From: Nitrosospira multiformis
GTDB lineage: Bacteria; Pseudomonadota; Gammaproteobacteria; Burkholderiales; Nitrosomonadaceae
DNA: 64,000 nt
Direction of reading: 5' to 3'
NCBI RefSeq assembly: GCF_900110185.1
Contig: NZ_FOCT01000007.1
Coordinates: forward strand, 62,001 to 126,000
Below are positions 39,446 to 49,371 of this stretch, piece after piece (the first letter of the stretch is position 1; every line of letters begins with the position of its first letter). A model generated the notes under the pieces. The model did not search any database. It had not been told where the DNA came from and saw only the letters and a list, made by a program, of their open reading frames with translations. The translations under genes and the position numbers were made by a program.

Positions 39446-40100
39446 ACGTGAAATCATGATATGAAAGTGGGAGTCCACGGATAGATCTGATGAAATGAAA
39501 GGCGCCGGCTTAAACCCAGGGAATCAGAAGCCATGCGAGAGAAATCCTGGAATAAAGCCGGCGCTTAACAAGTATCTACAAGGGGGGGTTATCAGGAAAT
39601 AAGGAGGTGCCCGAGTAATGAATAATAAGTGAACGCCTCAGAAGGTTTCGGAAGATGTGTCCCTCTTCCGCGAGGGAGTAATAGAGGCGTAGACAAATTC
39701 ATTTCTGACCGACTTCAGCGCACGTAATGAGGCCTCATCAGAGGCAATAAAAGACAAAGTATGCGAAGCCTCACACTTCGAAAGAAAAAAGATGCGGGGG
39801 TGTGTAGAGGGGGAAGAGGGAAATGCGGGATGGTATTCCGTACTTTGAGCAACTCCTCTGAAAGGGGATGGATAAAGGATGAATTATATCACAAATGTGA
39901 AGACGTATGGCGCAGGACACGAAAACTTGGTTGAGATGAAAACACACATGTTTTATAGACGAAAAATACCGCGCATGAGGCTCTTCAAACCCTCTGGATA
40001 AGCCTGCTGCTGAGAAACCTGGCAGGCGAATGGAAATTAATGGAAATATGAGACTTTTTTATTCAGGATATTAAAATCCAATTAACAGGAGTTATCACTG
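39446..40100 (+). other. structured 655-base spacer between dabB and the SulP gene
   Basis: No protein gene is supported here, but the stretch is rich in stem-loops. A 10-base stem (39502-39511 with 39555-39564) encloses a second stem, CCAGG (39516-39520) with CCTGG (39546-39550). A 7-base stem, ACGCCTC (39633-39639) with GAGGCGT (39684-39690), encloses CCCTC (39661-39665) with GAGGG (39672-39676). A strong ribosome-binding site (AAGGAGGTG, 39601-39609) precedes an ATG at 39618 that runs only four codons. A small RNA, a long leader of the SulP gene or a decayed gene are all possible. Confidence 0.5.
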
Positions 40101-41762
40101 ATGAGTTCAGCTAATGCAGCTACTGCTTCTACCGCTAAACTGACAGTACCGAAAGATGGTCTGTCGGGGATGTTGGAGAACTTCCGGTACGATTTTATGG
40201 CCGGATTCTTTGTCTTCCTACTGGCTCTGCCGCTTAGTCTAGGTATCGCCAAAGCTGGTGATTTTCCACCCGCAATGGGCGTGCTTACCGCCATGATCGG
40301 CGGGCTGGTAGTCGCGTTCTTTGCCGGTTCACAACTAACCATCAAAGGCCCGGCAGCGGGCTTGATTACCATTGTCGCAGGCTGCGTTGCCGAAGTCGGC
40401 GGCGGTCCGGAAGGGTGGAAAATGGCCCTGGGCGTCATGGTCGTCGCGGGCGCGCTGCAAGTCGTCATCGGCTTTATGAGGGCAGGTTCGCTTAGCGATT
40501 TCTTCCCGTTATCGGCGGTGCATGGAATGCTGGCTGCGATCGGGCTTATCATTATTTCGAAGCAGGCGCACATCCTTCTCGGAATAGACCCGGCGACCCT
40601 GGCGGGAATGGGACCTGTGAAGCTTTACGCGCATATTCCCCATTCCATCATGAATCCAAACGTGCCTGTGGCAATAGTCGGGATACTCAGTCTGGTCGTC
40701 CTGTTTGGATTGCCTAAGATAAAAAGCCCTTTAGTAAAGAAAATTCCAGCTCCAATGGTTGTATTGCTGATAGCTATCCCCGCTGCTATCGCGCTGGATT
40801 TCAAGGGAACGCAACCCGCTCATATCCTTGTGCATATCGGTGATTTCTGGAAGGAAATTGCTTTTAACGCCGATTTTTCGCAAATTGGAACAGGGGCGTT
40901 CTGGAAATACGTGATCATGTTCCTGCTGGTGGGAAGTCTGGAGTCCTGTCTTACCGTCAAAGCAGTTGACAGTCTGGATCCCTGGAGGCGGCAATCCAAT
41001 TTCAACAAGGACTTGATCGCCGTCGGTGCCGGCAATACACTCGCCGCTGTAGTGGGTGGATCCCCAATGATATCGGAAGTGGCACGTAGTTCAGCCAACG
41101 TCGGTTTTGGTGCACGCACGCGCTGGGCCAATTTCTTCCATGGCCTCTGCCTGTTTGTCTCGATGCTGTTCCTGATCCCCGTGATCGAGATGATTCCGAA
41201 TGCCGCGCTGGCAGCCATGCTGATCTTCGTAGGCTACCGGCTGGCCTCGCCGCACGAGTTTTTCAAGACCTACAAGATTGGCAGCGAGCAGTTGACGATC
41301 TTCCTGGTTACGATTGCAGTGACAGTCGCCAGCGACCTGTTGATGGGTATCGGAGCAGGTATTCTCGTCAAATTCGTCTTCCATATCGTAAATGGCGCAT
41401 CGCTTGGCAACCTTTTCTCGGCGCGCTATCAACTGAAGCAGACGGGAAATCAGTACTCCATGAACGTTCAGGATGCCGCAATATTTTCCAACCTGATCGG
41501 TTTCAAGAAAGTACTGGCCAAGTTTGAACCAAAAAAGGAAGTCGTTCTTGATTTCAGCCAGGCAACGCTGGTCGATCATACCTTCATGGAATTCCTGGAG
41601 CATTTCGAAGAGCAATATGTCGAAAACGGTGGTACCGTGACGGTAACAGGCTTCGATCGCTTCCAACCTTTCTCCGCCCATCCGCTCGCGGGAAGAAAGG
41701 CGAAGAAGGAAAAAGTCAGCGCTACCGCACCCTCGCTTGATAGTAGCGCGTCGAGGGAGTGA
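40101..41762 (+). CDS. SulP-family anion transporter with STAS domain
   Basis: This is an inner-membrane anion transporter of 553 residues. The SulP membrane domain (about residues 20-430) includes FVFLLALPLSLGIAKAGDFPPAMGV, PAAGLITIVAG and VVGGSPMISEVARSSANVGFGARTRW. A C-terminal STAS domain (about 450-545) includes VVLDFSQATLVDHTFMEFLE. The family moves sulfate, bicarbonate or other anions, usually with Na+ or H+. Its place after dabAB and in an autotroph suggests bicarbonate uptake (BicA-like), but sulfate is not excluded. The ATG has AGGAG upstream, and a strong terminator follows. Confidence 0.9.
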   Translation: MSSANAATASTAKLTVPKDGLSGMLENFRYDFMAGFFVFLLALPLSLGIAKAGDFPPAMGVLTAMIGGLVVAFFAGSQLTIKGPAAGLITIVAGCVAEVGGGPEGWKMALGVMVVAGALQVVIGFMRAGSLSDFFPLSAVHGMLAAIGLIIISKQAHILLGIDPATLAGMGPVKLYAHIPHSIMNPNVPVAIVGILSLVVLFGLPKIKSPLVKKIPAPMVVLLIAIPAAIALDFKGTQPAHILVHIGDFWKEIAFNADFSQIGTGAFWKYVIMFLLVGSLESCLTVKAVDSLDPWRRQSNFNKDLIAVGAGNTLAAVVGGSPMISEVARSSANVGFGARTRWANFFHGLCLFVSMLFLIPVIEMIPNAALAAMLIFVGYRLASPHEFFKTYKIGSEQLTIFLVTIAVTVASDLLMGIGAGILVKFVFHIVNGASLGNLFSARYQLKQTGNQYSMNVQDAAIFSNLIGFKKVLAKFEPKKEVVLDFSQATLVDHTFMEFLEHFEEQYVENGGTVTVTGFDRFQPFSAHPLAGRKAKKEKVSATAPSLDSSASRE

Positions 41763-41798
41763 TGCCTGACCAGCAGGCTTCGTAATAAAAGTAATAGA

Positions 41799-41840
41799 AG
41801 CACGATGGACCGTATCTCCGGTCCATCGTGCTTTTTTTTT
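41799..41840 (+). terminator. strong terminator of the SulP gene
   Basis: A perfect 13-base stem (AGCACGATGGACC at 41799-41811, GGTCCATCGTGCT at 41820-41832) with an 8-base loop is followed by an unbroken run of nine T (41832-41840). This is a textbook rho-independent terminator, about 40 bases after the stop. Confidence 0.95.
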
Positions 41841-41933
41841 GACTTATGGAAAAGAACGTATCGCAGCTTTTATGATACTCAGTGCCTGTTTCATCCCGCT
41901 TGTATCGAACGGAAGTAAGCGGATTGATAACCG

Positions 41934-42875
41934 CTACTGGATTTTCGTCCGGGAGGAAGAAGACGGAATGCGATTCGTGCTTAACGAAGTGATGAGTTTA
42001 TGGTAGAGGTCAATGCGGCGTACGCTAACCTTGTTCTCCCGCATCGCATCCGCCAATGCGCACCCTGGTTCGCCTGAATGGCGGCAATTATTGAACTTGC
42101 ATTTGCCGATGTAGGGACGGAATTCCCTGAATCCCCAGGCAATATCTTCAATGCTCAGATGCTGCAAGCCGAACTGCTGAATTCCCGGAGAATCTATGAT
42201 TCGGATATTTCGGTCGAGATGGTAGAGCCGCGCATGAGTTGTCGTGTGGCGACCTGCGTGGAGGGTGGCGGAAATGTCGGCAGTGGCACGCTCAGCGTCA
42301 GGAACAAGCGCATTGATGATGGTAGATTTTCCCATACCGGACTGGCCCACCAGTACGCTGAGATGGTCTTCCAGATAGGGCAGCAGGGGTTTTACGTCGT
42401 TTCTGGCGCAAATGGGCAACAGAGTATAGTCGAGCTCCCGATAGAGTGAGAGTCCGTTAAAGGCAGCTCTGCTAGGCCCTACCAGGTCTGTCTTGTTGAG
42501 TACGATCAGAACACTGAGCCGTTGGCTTTCGGCGGCAACCAGGCAGCGATTTATCAGCTCCTCGCTGAAGCTTGGAACTGGCGCCACTACAATGATTACC
42601 TGGGTGGCATTGGCTGCAATGAGTTTTTCGCGGGAGAGATCACTTCGGTATAAAAGAGCGCTACGCGGTAAAATCCTTTCGATAACCCCCTGCTCAGAGG
42701 CCGTTTGATAGATTTCAACCCGATCACCGCATGCCGCCCCACTCTTTTTTCCGCGTAACACGCATGTGAGCGTCGAGTCATCGGCGGTTTTAACGAGGAA
42801 ATGCCTGCCGAAGGCCGCTACGATTTCTCCCTGAAGAGGAGGTGAGGTAACTGATGGGCGGCCAGGCGATCTCAA
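41934..42875 (-). CDS. rsgA: ribosome small subunit-dependent GTPase RsgA
   Basis: RsgA is a circularly permuted GTPase that helps mature the 30S ribosomal subunit. The 313-residue protein has an OB-fold N-terminus (about residues 15-75) and the GTPase motifs in permuted order: NKTDLV, then GQSGMGKST, then DSPGIQQFGL. A C-terminal zinc knuckle (CKFNNCRHSGEPGC) follows. The start appears to be TTG at 42875, overlapping the stop of the pterin dehydratase gene. It ends a three-gene minus-strand cluster. Confidence 0.95.
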   Translation of the reverse strand: MRSPGRPSVTSPPLQGEIVAAFGRHFLVKTADDSTLTCVLRGKKSGAACGDRVEIYQTASEQGVIERILPRSALLYRSDLSREKLIAANATQVIIVVAPVPSFSEELINRCLVAAESQRLSVLIVLNKTDLVGPSRAAFNGLSLYRELDYTLLPICARNDVKPLLPYLEDHLSVLVGQSGMGKSTIINALVPDAERATADISATLHAGRHTTTHARLYHLDRNIRIIDSPGIQQFGLQHLSIEDIAWGFREFRPYIGKCKFNNCRHSGEPGCALADAMRENKVSVRRIDLYHKLITSLSTNRIPSSSSRTKIQ

Positions 42876-43213
42876 ATTTGAAAAAGGGTGTCAATTTTCG
42901 CGGCGCAAATAAAGTCATTCTCCGACAAACCACCGATAGCATGGGTTGTGTATTCCACCTGACATTTGTTGTAACCGACAGTAATGTCGGGATGATGGTC
43001 CTCCCGGTGGGATATCCATGCTACAGCATTAACGAATGCCATTGTTTGATAGTAGTTCTTGAAGCTGAATTCCTTGCGAATCGTTTTTCCAAGATAATTC
43101 CAGCCATCAAGCTGCCGCATCAGCTGAGTTATTTCCTCTTGTGACAAAGGAGGCATCGCTCCTTCACAAGGCTTGCATTGTTTTGTAGCGAGATCATTGA
43201 CAGTGGTATCCAT
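42872..43213 (-). CDS. 4a-hydroxytetrahydrobiopterin dehydratase
   Basis: This pterin-4a-carbinolamine dehydratase (PCD/DCoH/PhhB family, 113 residues) recycles tetrahydrobiopterin after aromatic amino-acid hydroxylation. In bacteria without that pathway it may serve molybdopterin metabolism. The family core is HREDHHPDITVGYNKC, with the paired histidines, followed by VEYTTHAIGGLSENDF. No phenylalanine hydroxylase gene is nearby. It lies between the M48 protease gene upstream and rsgA, which it overlaps by 4 bases; the same order is common in betaproteobacteria. Confidence 0.93.
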   Translation of the reverse strand: MDTTVNDLATKQCKPCEGAMPPLSQEEITQLMRQLDGWNYLGKTIRKEFSFKNYYQTMAFVNAVAWISHREDHHPDITVGYNKCQVEYTTHAIGGLSENDFICAAKIDTLFQI

Positions 43214-43244
43214 TCGTGCTCCTGCTGATCAATATAGAACAAAG

Positions 43245-44501
43245 TTAATTATGCGCCAGACTTCTCAACCGCGCTATCCTCAGCGCGGCGGGCGGGTGCG
43301 AATCATAAAATGCCGAGTGCAGAGGATCCGGCGTGAGTGTCGATGCATTGTCCCGATAAAGTTTCAGAAGCGCGCGCACGAGGTCGGCTGCGGAAGCATT
43401 GTGGGCGGCATACTCATCCGCTTCAAACTCGTGTTTGCGCGAATACAGGCTCGCCAGTGGCTGAAACAGGAAAGTGAACACAGGCATTATCAGGAAAAAC
43501 AACAACAACGCCATTGCCGTGGAGGGCACTGTCGCAACCGATACACCCAATCCCTGGTAAAACCAATCCTGTTGCATCAGGTAGCCGAGCCCCCAGAGAA
43601 ACAACAGACTCATGGCGAAGGTCCAGACAATGCGCTTTATGACATGGTGACGCCTGAAATGCCCTAACTCGTGCGCCAACACCGCTTCAATTTCCTGTGC
43701 ATCCAGCCGGGACAGCAGGGTATCGAAGAAAACAATCCTTTTTGTTTTGCCGAATCCTGTGAAATAGGCGTTGCCATGATTGCTACGGCGCGATCCATCC
43801 ATCACGAAAAGACCGCTGGACTTGAAGCCGCATTTCCGCATCAGCTCTTCAATCCGCGTCTTCAAGGAAACATCGTCCAGCGGAGTGAATTTGTTGAAGA
43901 TAGGGGCGATCCAGGTAGGGAAAATCGCCAGCACCAGCAAGTTGAAGATCATCCATGCCAGCCAGGCATAAAACCACCAGTATTCACCCATTCTTTCCAT
44001 CAACCACAGGACGGCAAGCAGCAGCGGCATGCCCAGCACGATTCCCAGGGTAAACCGTTTTGCCAGATCAAGGAAGAACATGCGCGGCTTCATTTTGTTG
44101 AACCCGAACTGCTCTTCTATCACGAAGGTGCGATAGTAACTCAGGGGTACGCCCACTACACTCGCCAGGAACACAACACTTGCGATAAGCGCCACCCCCT
44201 GCATCAATGGATCGCTCGTCCAGTTCGATACAGCGGTATGGAGAGCGTTCAGCCCGCCTCCGAGGGTGAGTATCAACAGCAGCACAACATCGAGCAGGAT
44301 GCTGGCGTATCCGAGACGGGTTTTTGCACAAGTATAGTCAGCTGCTTTCTGGTGCGCCTTCAATGATATCTGTGACGAAAAATCCTGCGGAACCTGATCG
44401 CGATGTGAAATGACGTGATCGATGTGCCGTTTCGCCAGCCACATTCGCATAAGCGAAGTGACGGCTAGGACGATAAGAAAAATGATAGTGAAAATAGGCA
44501 T
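43245..44501 (-). CDS. M48-family membrane metalloprotease (Ste24-like)
   Basis: This integral-membrane zinc protease (418 residues) resembles the CAAX prenyl protease Ste24. The zinc motif HELGH is at residues 277-281, with the third ligand Glu in KHEFEADEYA further on. About seven hydrophobic segments surround it. I chose the ATG at 44501 (MPIFTIIFLIVLAV) because it begins directly with the first membrane helix, as the family does. The frame is open upstream as far as 44606, but that part runs into the orn promoter. Bacterial members are thought to act in membrane-protein quality control. Confidence 0.9.
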   Translation of the reverse strand: MPIFTIIFLIVLAVTSLMRMWLAKRHIDHVISHRDQVPQDFSSQISLKAHQKAADYTCAKTRLGYASILLDVVLLLILTLGGGLNALHTAVSNWTSDPLMQGVALIASVVFLASVVGVPLSYYRTFVIEEQFGFNKMKPRMFFLDLAKRFTLGIVLGMPLLLAVLWLMERMGEYWWFYAWLAWMIFNLLVLAIFPTWIAPIFNKFTPLDDVSLKTRIEELMRKCGFKSSGLFVMDGSRRSNHGNAYFTGFGKTKRIVFFDTLLSRLDAQEIEAVLAHELGHFRRHHVIKRIVWTFAMSLLFLWGLGYLMQQDWFYQGLGVSVATVPSTAMALLLFFLIMPVFTFLFQPLASLYSRKHEFEADEYAAHNASAADLVRALLKLYRDNASTLTPDPLHSAFYDSHPPAALRIARLRSLAHN

Positions 44502-44608
44502 GTGCAAATGGGAGTTGTACTGCCCCAAATCAGGATTTACGGTTGAAGGATGACTGATCAATAGTGATATGACACAATTACATGTCGAAAATTCAGGGCG
44601 ATTCAATT

Positions 44609-45163
44609 ATGACACAAGACAATGGCCGCCTCATCTGGATCGATATGGAAATGAGCGGGCTCAGCCCGGACAGGGACCGCATACTCGAAATCGCTCTGGT
44701 CGTAACGGATTCACAGTTGGATGTTCTTGCGGAAGCCCCGGTGCTGGTCTTGTCGCAATCTGAATCGGTGCTCGAGGGAATGGATAGCTGGAACAAATCC
44801 ACGCATGCAAAATCGGGCCTGGTGGAAAAGGTGCGGGCATCCGGGCTGACGGAAGCCGAAGTGGAAGTCCGTATGATTGCTTTTCTTCAAGAACATATTT
44901 CTGCCGGAGTTTCGCCAATGTGCGGCAATTCGATCTGCCAGGATCGGCGTTTTCTGGCACGCTGGATGCCGCGGCTGGAAGCCTACTTCCATTACCGGAA
45001 CCTCGACGTAAGCACCTTGAAGGAACTGGCAAAACGCTGGAAACCGGAAATTCTGGCCGGCGTGACGAAACAGTGCAAGCATGAAGCGCTGTCGGATATA
45101 TACGACTCCATTGCGGAGCTGAAATATTACCGTGAACATTTCATGCAGACAGTAGAGCCATGA
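44609..45163 (+). CDS. orn: oligoribonuclease
   Basis: Orn is a 3'-5' exonuclease that degrades two-residue RNA ends and the di-GMP linear product pGpG. The 184-residue protein is of the DEDD family. Asp12 and Glu14 in WIDMEMSGL form the first motif, and [22 protein letters not shown] carries the second. [15 protein letters not shown] contains the late His and Asp. I take the ATG at 44609, with AGGG 10 bases upstream, giving the usual length. An ATG at 44582 would add nine residues. It is divergent from the M48 gene. Confidence 0.95.
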   Translation: MTQDNGRLIWIDMEMSGLSPDRDRILEIALVVTDSQLDVLAEAPVLVLSQSESVLEGMDSWNKSTHAKSGLVEKVRASGLTEAEVEVRMIAFLQEHISAGVSPMCGNSICQDRRFLARWMPRLEAYFHYRNLDVSTLKELAKRWKPEILAGVTKQCKHEALSDIYDSIAELKYYREHFMQTVEP

Positions 45164-45244
45164 GCCGGGGCGATATAAAAAAATCCCGGGACTAGGCAAG
45201 CTATTTCCGTACCTCATTTTTCAACTTCTCAGGAAAGATTGAGC

Positions 45245-47803
45245 ATGTCGAAAGGCACCTTGTTTACCATTGCTGTCACCCCGAAGATACCCCCCCGGCT
45301 GGCACGTCTCGAAGACCTTGCCAACGATCTGTGGTACAGCTGGGATCACGCCACACGCTCGCTGTTTTCACGCCTTGATCCAAGCCTGTGGGGCGCCGTC
45401 GGACATAACCCGAAGGCTTTCCTCAAGCGTGTGGATGAAACCTTGCTGCTCAAGGCAGCCGAAGATCAGGTTTTCCTCGCTAATTACAACAGCATAGTAT
45501 CCGCTTATGACTATTATCATTCGGAAACACTGTGGAATGGCGTTGATACAAGCCTGAACCCGAGCGACAGGATCGCCTATTTCTGTTTTGAATTCGGTTT
45601 TCATGAAAGTTTCCCGATTTATTCCGGAGGGCTTGGCATTCTGGCGGGCGATCACTGCAAGGCAGCCAGCGACTTGCGCCTGCCTTTGATTGGCATCGGC
45701 TTGCTTTATCGCCAGGGGTATTTTTTCCAGACGATCGATAATCAGGGGAATCAGCAGGTCATTTACACTGATTCGGATTTTTCGGATTTGCCTGTTGCCC
45801 CGGTCTTGCGGAAGGACGGATCCGAAGTACGGATAGGTGTGGAGTTGCTGCAGCGCAGGGTGGCGATAAAGGTATGGCAGGCAAAAATAGGACATGTAAG
45901 CCTGTATCTGCTGGACAGTGATCTGCCTGAAAATTCAGTGGACGATCGCGATATCACGCATCAGCTCTATGGGGGAGACAGGGTGATGCGCATTGAGCAG
46001 GAGATCGTGCTTGGCATTGGCGGGGTACGCGCTTTGCGGGAAATGGGCATCGAGCCGACGATATGGCACATCAACGAAGGCCACGCAGCTTTCATGATGC
46101 TGGAGCGCATTCGTGGCCATGTGCAGCAGGGCCTGGATTTTCCCGCAGCGCTGGAAGCTGTAGCCGCAAGTACCGTATTTACGACACATACGGCGGTGCC
46201 GGCAGGGCATGATCATTTCAGTGATGACATGATCAGCACCTATTTCGAGCCGTTCTACCAGGATCTCAAAATCACTCGTGAGGACTTTATCGCGCTTGGC
46301 CGTGTCCCTGGCAGTCACGATTTCAACATGACCGATCTCGCCATACGGTGCTCGCGCTATCAGAATGGTGTAAGCAAGATCCACGGGAATGTGTCTGCTC
46401 GCATCTGCAAGGATGTGTGGCCGCAGATCGAACCAGAAGAAAATCCAGTGTCATACATCACGAATGGCGTGCACGTTCCCACGTTCCTCGCCCAGGAATG
46501 GACCGACTTGTTCGACCGCTATCTGGGATACGAGTGGCGCAATAACATGTGCGATACGGAATACTGGTCCCGCATCGACACCATTCCCGATCATCTATTC
46601 TGGAGTGTTCGCCAAACGCTGAAATCCCAAATGTTCTATGGCATCCGTGCGCGCCTTACGACGCAGAATACCCGTAATCATGGATCGGAAGCACATCTTG
46701 ACCGGCTTCTGCGCTTTTCAGATCCCATAAATCCGAACATTTTGACGCTCGGTTTTGGTCGGCGCTTCGCCACCTATAAGCGTGCAACCCTGCTATTCGA
46801 TGATCTCGATTGGTTGCGCAGAATCATGCTTCATCAGGAACGGCCGGTGATGATCGTCTTTTCCGGCAAGGCCCATCCTGCGGATGTGCCTGGGCAGGAT
46901 CTGATCCGGAGAGTGAGTGAAGTTGCGCGAATGCCCGAATTCGAGGGCCAGATTCTCCTGGTCGAAGACTATGATCTCCGCCTTGCCCGCCGCCTGGTGG
47001 CCGGGGTGGACGTATGGATTAACAGCCCCGTGTATCCATTGGAGGCAAGCGGAACTTCCGGTATGAAAGCAGGTATAAACGGGACAATCAACCTGAGCGT
47101 CCTCGACGGGTGGTGGGGAGAAGGCTATAACGGAAAGAATGGCTGGGCTATCAAGCCGGGACCCGAGAATATGGATCCCGTGCGTCGCGACAAGGAGGAA
47201 AGCAAGGATTTTTACGAAACGCTGCAGGATCATGTAGTCCCCCTTTACTATACCCGCGATAAGCTGGGCTACTCTTCGGGCTGGGTAAAGATGGCCAAGA
47301 ACTCCATGAAGTCGCTGCTGCCGCGTTACAACGCCGCTCGCATGGTAACTGAATACACTAGGAAGTTTTATCTGCCGGCAAAAAAGCAGGGCGCACTTTA
47401 TGCAGCCGATGACTTCAGCAATGCAAAAAAAGTCGCCGCGTGGAAAGCGTTCGTAAGAAAGGCGTGGGCAGGCGTTACGATTCGCCGTCTGGATACGCCT
47501 TTCAGGGAGATCAGTTTCGGCGAGGCAGTGGATTTTCGTGTCGCAGTGAGGCTGAACGGGTTACACCCTGAAGATGTGGTGGTCGAACTGCTGATCTGTC
47601 GTCGATTGAAAAAGACTACGTTATGCTCGTTCAAGCATGTCCGCTTCAAGTTCAGCGGGCTCGAGGAAGAATCAGCCGAGCACCTGTTCGAGTTGGATCA
47701 TGCGCCCGACTTGTGTGGCAAGCTGGACTACTATATCCGAGTCTATCCATATCATGCTTTGTTGACCCATCCATTCGAAATGGGCATGATGGTGTGGCTG
47801 TAG
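45245..47803 (+). CDS. glgP: alpha-glucan (glycogen) phosphorylase
   Basis: This GT35 enzyme splits glycogen ends with phosphate to release glucose-1-phosphate. The 852-residue protein belongs to the subgroup with an N-terminal DUF3417 domain (PRLARLEDLANDLWYSWDHA). Catalytic-site blocks include WHINEGHAAFMMLERI, TNGVHVPTFLAQEWTDL, ILTLGFGRRFATYKRA and the PLP-lysine region SGTSGMKAGINGTINLS. The start is taken at the ATG at 45245, with AGGA about 10 bases upstream; a TTG two codons earlier is possible. It begins the glycogen cluster and is convergent with glgA. Confidence 0.95.
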   Translation: MSKGTLFTIAVTPKIPPRLARLEDLANDLWYSWDHATRSLFSRLDPSLWGAVGHNPKAFLKRVDETLLLKAAEDQVFLANYNSIVSAYDYYHSETLWNGVDTSLNPSDRIAYFCFEFGFHESFPIYSGGLGILAGDHCKAASDLRLPLIGIGLLYRQGYFFQTIDNQGNQQVIYTDSDFSDLPVAPVLRKDGSEVRIGVELLQRRVAIKVWQAKIGHVSLYLLDSDLPENSVDDRDITHQLYGGDRVMRIEQEIVLGIGGVRALREMGIEPTIWHINEGHAAFMMLERIRGHVQQGLDFPAALEAVAASTVFTTHTAVPAGHDHFSDDMISTYFEPFYQDLKITREDFIALGRVPGSHDFNMTDLAIRCSRYQNGVSKIHGNVSARICKDVWPQIEPEENPVSYITNGVHVPTFLAQEWTDLFDRYLGYEWRNNMCDTEYWSRIDTIPDHLFWSVRQTLKSQMFYGIRARLTTQNTRNHGSEAHLDRLLRFSDPINPNILTLGFGRRFATYKRATLLFDDLDWLRRIMLHQERPVMIVFSGKAHPADVPGQDLIRRVSEVARMPEFEGQILLVEDYDLRLARRLVAGVDVWINSPVYPLEASGTSGMKAGINGTINLSVLDGWWGEGYNGKNGWAIKPGPENMDPVRRDKEESKDFYETLQDHVVPLYYTRDKLGYSSGWVKMAKNSMKSLLPRYNAARMVTEYTRKFYLPAKKQGALYAADDFSNAKKVAAWKAFVRKAWAGVTIRRLDTPFREISFGEAVDFRVAVRLNGLHPEDVVVELLICRRLKKTTLCSFKHVRFKFSGLEEESAEHLFELDHAPDLCGKLDYYIRVYPYHALLTHPFEMGMMVWL

Positions 47804-47880
47804 GTTTCCTCCATCTGCCTCTGTCTTCTTCTTCTCTACCTGCCTCTGTCGCCGTGCAGAAACTGTGCTCGCCTTCGAGC

Positions 47881-49371
47881 CTATCGTTTTCGGTGGAGCA
47901 GCGACAGGTAGATTTTCCGGTAGTCGGCTGCGCTGGCACGCCAGCTGAAATCCTGTGCCATACCGTTTCGCATCAAACGACGCCATACCGATTTGTCACG
48001 ATACGCCGCAACAGCCCTCTCCAATGCGCCCAGAAAGGCCTCCGGCGTCAGTTCATGAAATACGAAACCCGTGGCGGTTCCATCAGCCAGGCTCTCCGGC
48101 GTGTAGTCAACAACGGTATCGAGCAAACCGCCCGTCCCATGAACGAGGGGAGGAGTGCCATAGCACTGGCTGTACATCTGATTCAGGCCGCAGGGTTCAA
48201 ATCTTGATGGCATCAGGAAGCTGTCAGCCCCTGCCTCTATCAGATGCGCCAGTTTTTCGTCAAAACCGATACGTACCGCCATTTTTCCGGGATGATTTCT
48301 TGCCATCCGCATCAGTTCCTGCTCCAGCGTCGCTTCGCCACTCCCCAAAATAACGAGTTGCCCCGGTATGTCAATCAGTTGTGTGACGATCCGCAAAAGC
48401 AGATCATAGCCTTTCTGATAAGTGAGGCGGCTCACTGCGCCAAACAGCGGAACATCAGGATCGACGGTAAGTCCTAGTTGCTGTTGCAGCACTGTCTTGT
48501 TGATGACTTTGCCGGACAGATCATCCATCGAATAGTTTTGCTCAAGATGGGGATCATTGATGGGATCCCACTCATCGGAGATACCGTTCACGATCCCCGT
48601 GATGCGCTCGCGCCGCAGGGAGAGCAGTCCTTCCATACCAAAACCAAGAGGCGGGACCTGAATCTCCCTCGCATAAGTAGGACTTACAGTGACGATATGG
48701 TCGCAATAATAGAGCCCAGCTTTGAGGAAGGACATGCCTCCATAATATTCCACTCCTTGGACATGGAAGCTCGACTGAGGCAACCCCAGTTGAGATACAG
48801 TCTCGGGGGAAAATACCCCTTGAAAAGCGAGGTTATGAATCACCATCAGAGACGCTGCCTTTGCTCCCTTATGGAAATGGAGGTAGGCAGGTACCAACCC
48901 GCTTTGCCAGTCATTGCAATGAACAATGTCCGGATGCCAGTCCAGAGGACTGGCGTCGCATGCCAGAATGGCGCCGATTTTTGAGAGAAGACCAAAGCGT
49001 ATCGCATTATCGGGCCAGTTGTGCCCCCGGGGGTCGGTGTAGGGGCCTCCGTCACGCCAGTAGAGTTCCGGGCAATCAATAATGAACAGGGGAACATTGC
49101 CAGAGGCGCCAAATGGCAACCTTGCCGACAGCAGTGTCGCTGCCGGAAATGAGGATTGAGCGGCAAACTCCGCTACCTTCTGCTTGTTTTTCAATCCGTT
49201 GAGTATTTGGGGATAACCCGGAATGAGGATGCGCACGTTCACTCCGAACTCACTCAAGGCAGTGGGCAAGGCAGCGCTCACTTCACCCAGCCCTCCGGTT
49301 TTGTTAAGAGGGTGAATCTCGGGTGTGATGAATAGAACGTCGAGGTGCGGATATGATTGTGCAGGAGTCAT
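47881..49371 (-). CDS. glgA: glycogen synthase (ADP-glucose type)
   Basis: GlgA adds glucose from ADP-glucose to growing glycogen chains. The 496-residue GT5 enzyme has the ADP-glucose-binding motif NKTGGLGEV, with Lys24, at the N-terminus. The C-terminal nucleotide-binding half has GAVSRLTYQKGYDLL and the catalytic-loop block MPSRFEPCGLNQMYSQCYGTPP. HCNDWQSGLVPAYLHFH is also typical. It is on the minus strand and convergent with glgP, with 77 bases between their ends. Its upstream neighbour glgB lies on the same strand, 222 bases away. Confidence 0.96.
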   Translation of the reverse strand: MTPAQSYPHLDVLFITPEIHPLNKTGGLGEVSAALPTALSEFGVNVRILIPGYPQILNGLKNKQKVAEFAAQSSFPAATLLSARLPFGASGNVPLFIIDCPELYWRDGGPYTDPRGHNWPDNAIRFGLLSKIGAILACDASPLDWHPDIVHCNDWQSGLVPAYLHFHKGAKAASLMVIHNLAFQGVFSPETVSQLGLPQSSFHVQGVEYYGGMSFLKAGLYYCDHIVTVSPTYAREIQVPPLGFGMEGLLSLRRERITGIVNGISDEWDPINDPHLEQNYSMDDLSGKVINKTVLQQQLGLTVDPDVPLFGAVSRLTYQKGYDLLLRIVTQLIDIPGQLVILGSGEATLEQELMRMARNHPGKMAVRIGFDEKLAHLIEAGADSFLMPSRFEPCGLNQMYSQCYGTPPLVHGTGGLLDTVVDYTPESLADGTATGFVFHELTPEAFLGALERAVAAYRDKSVWRRLMRNGMAQDFSWRASAADYRKIYLSLLHRKR

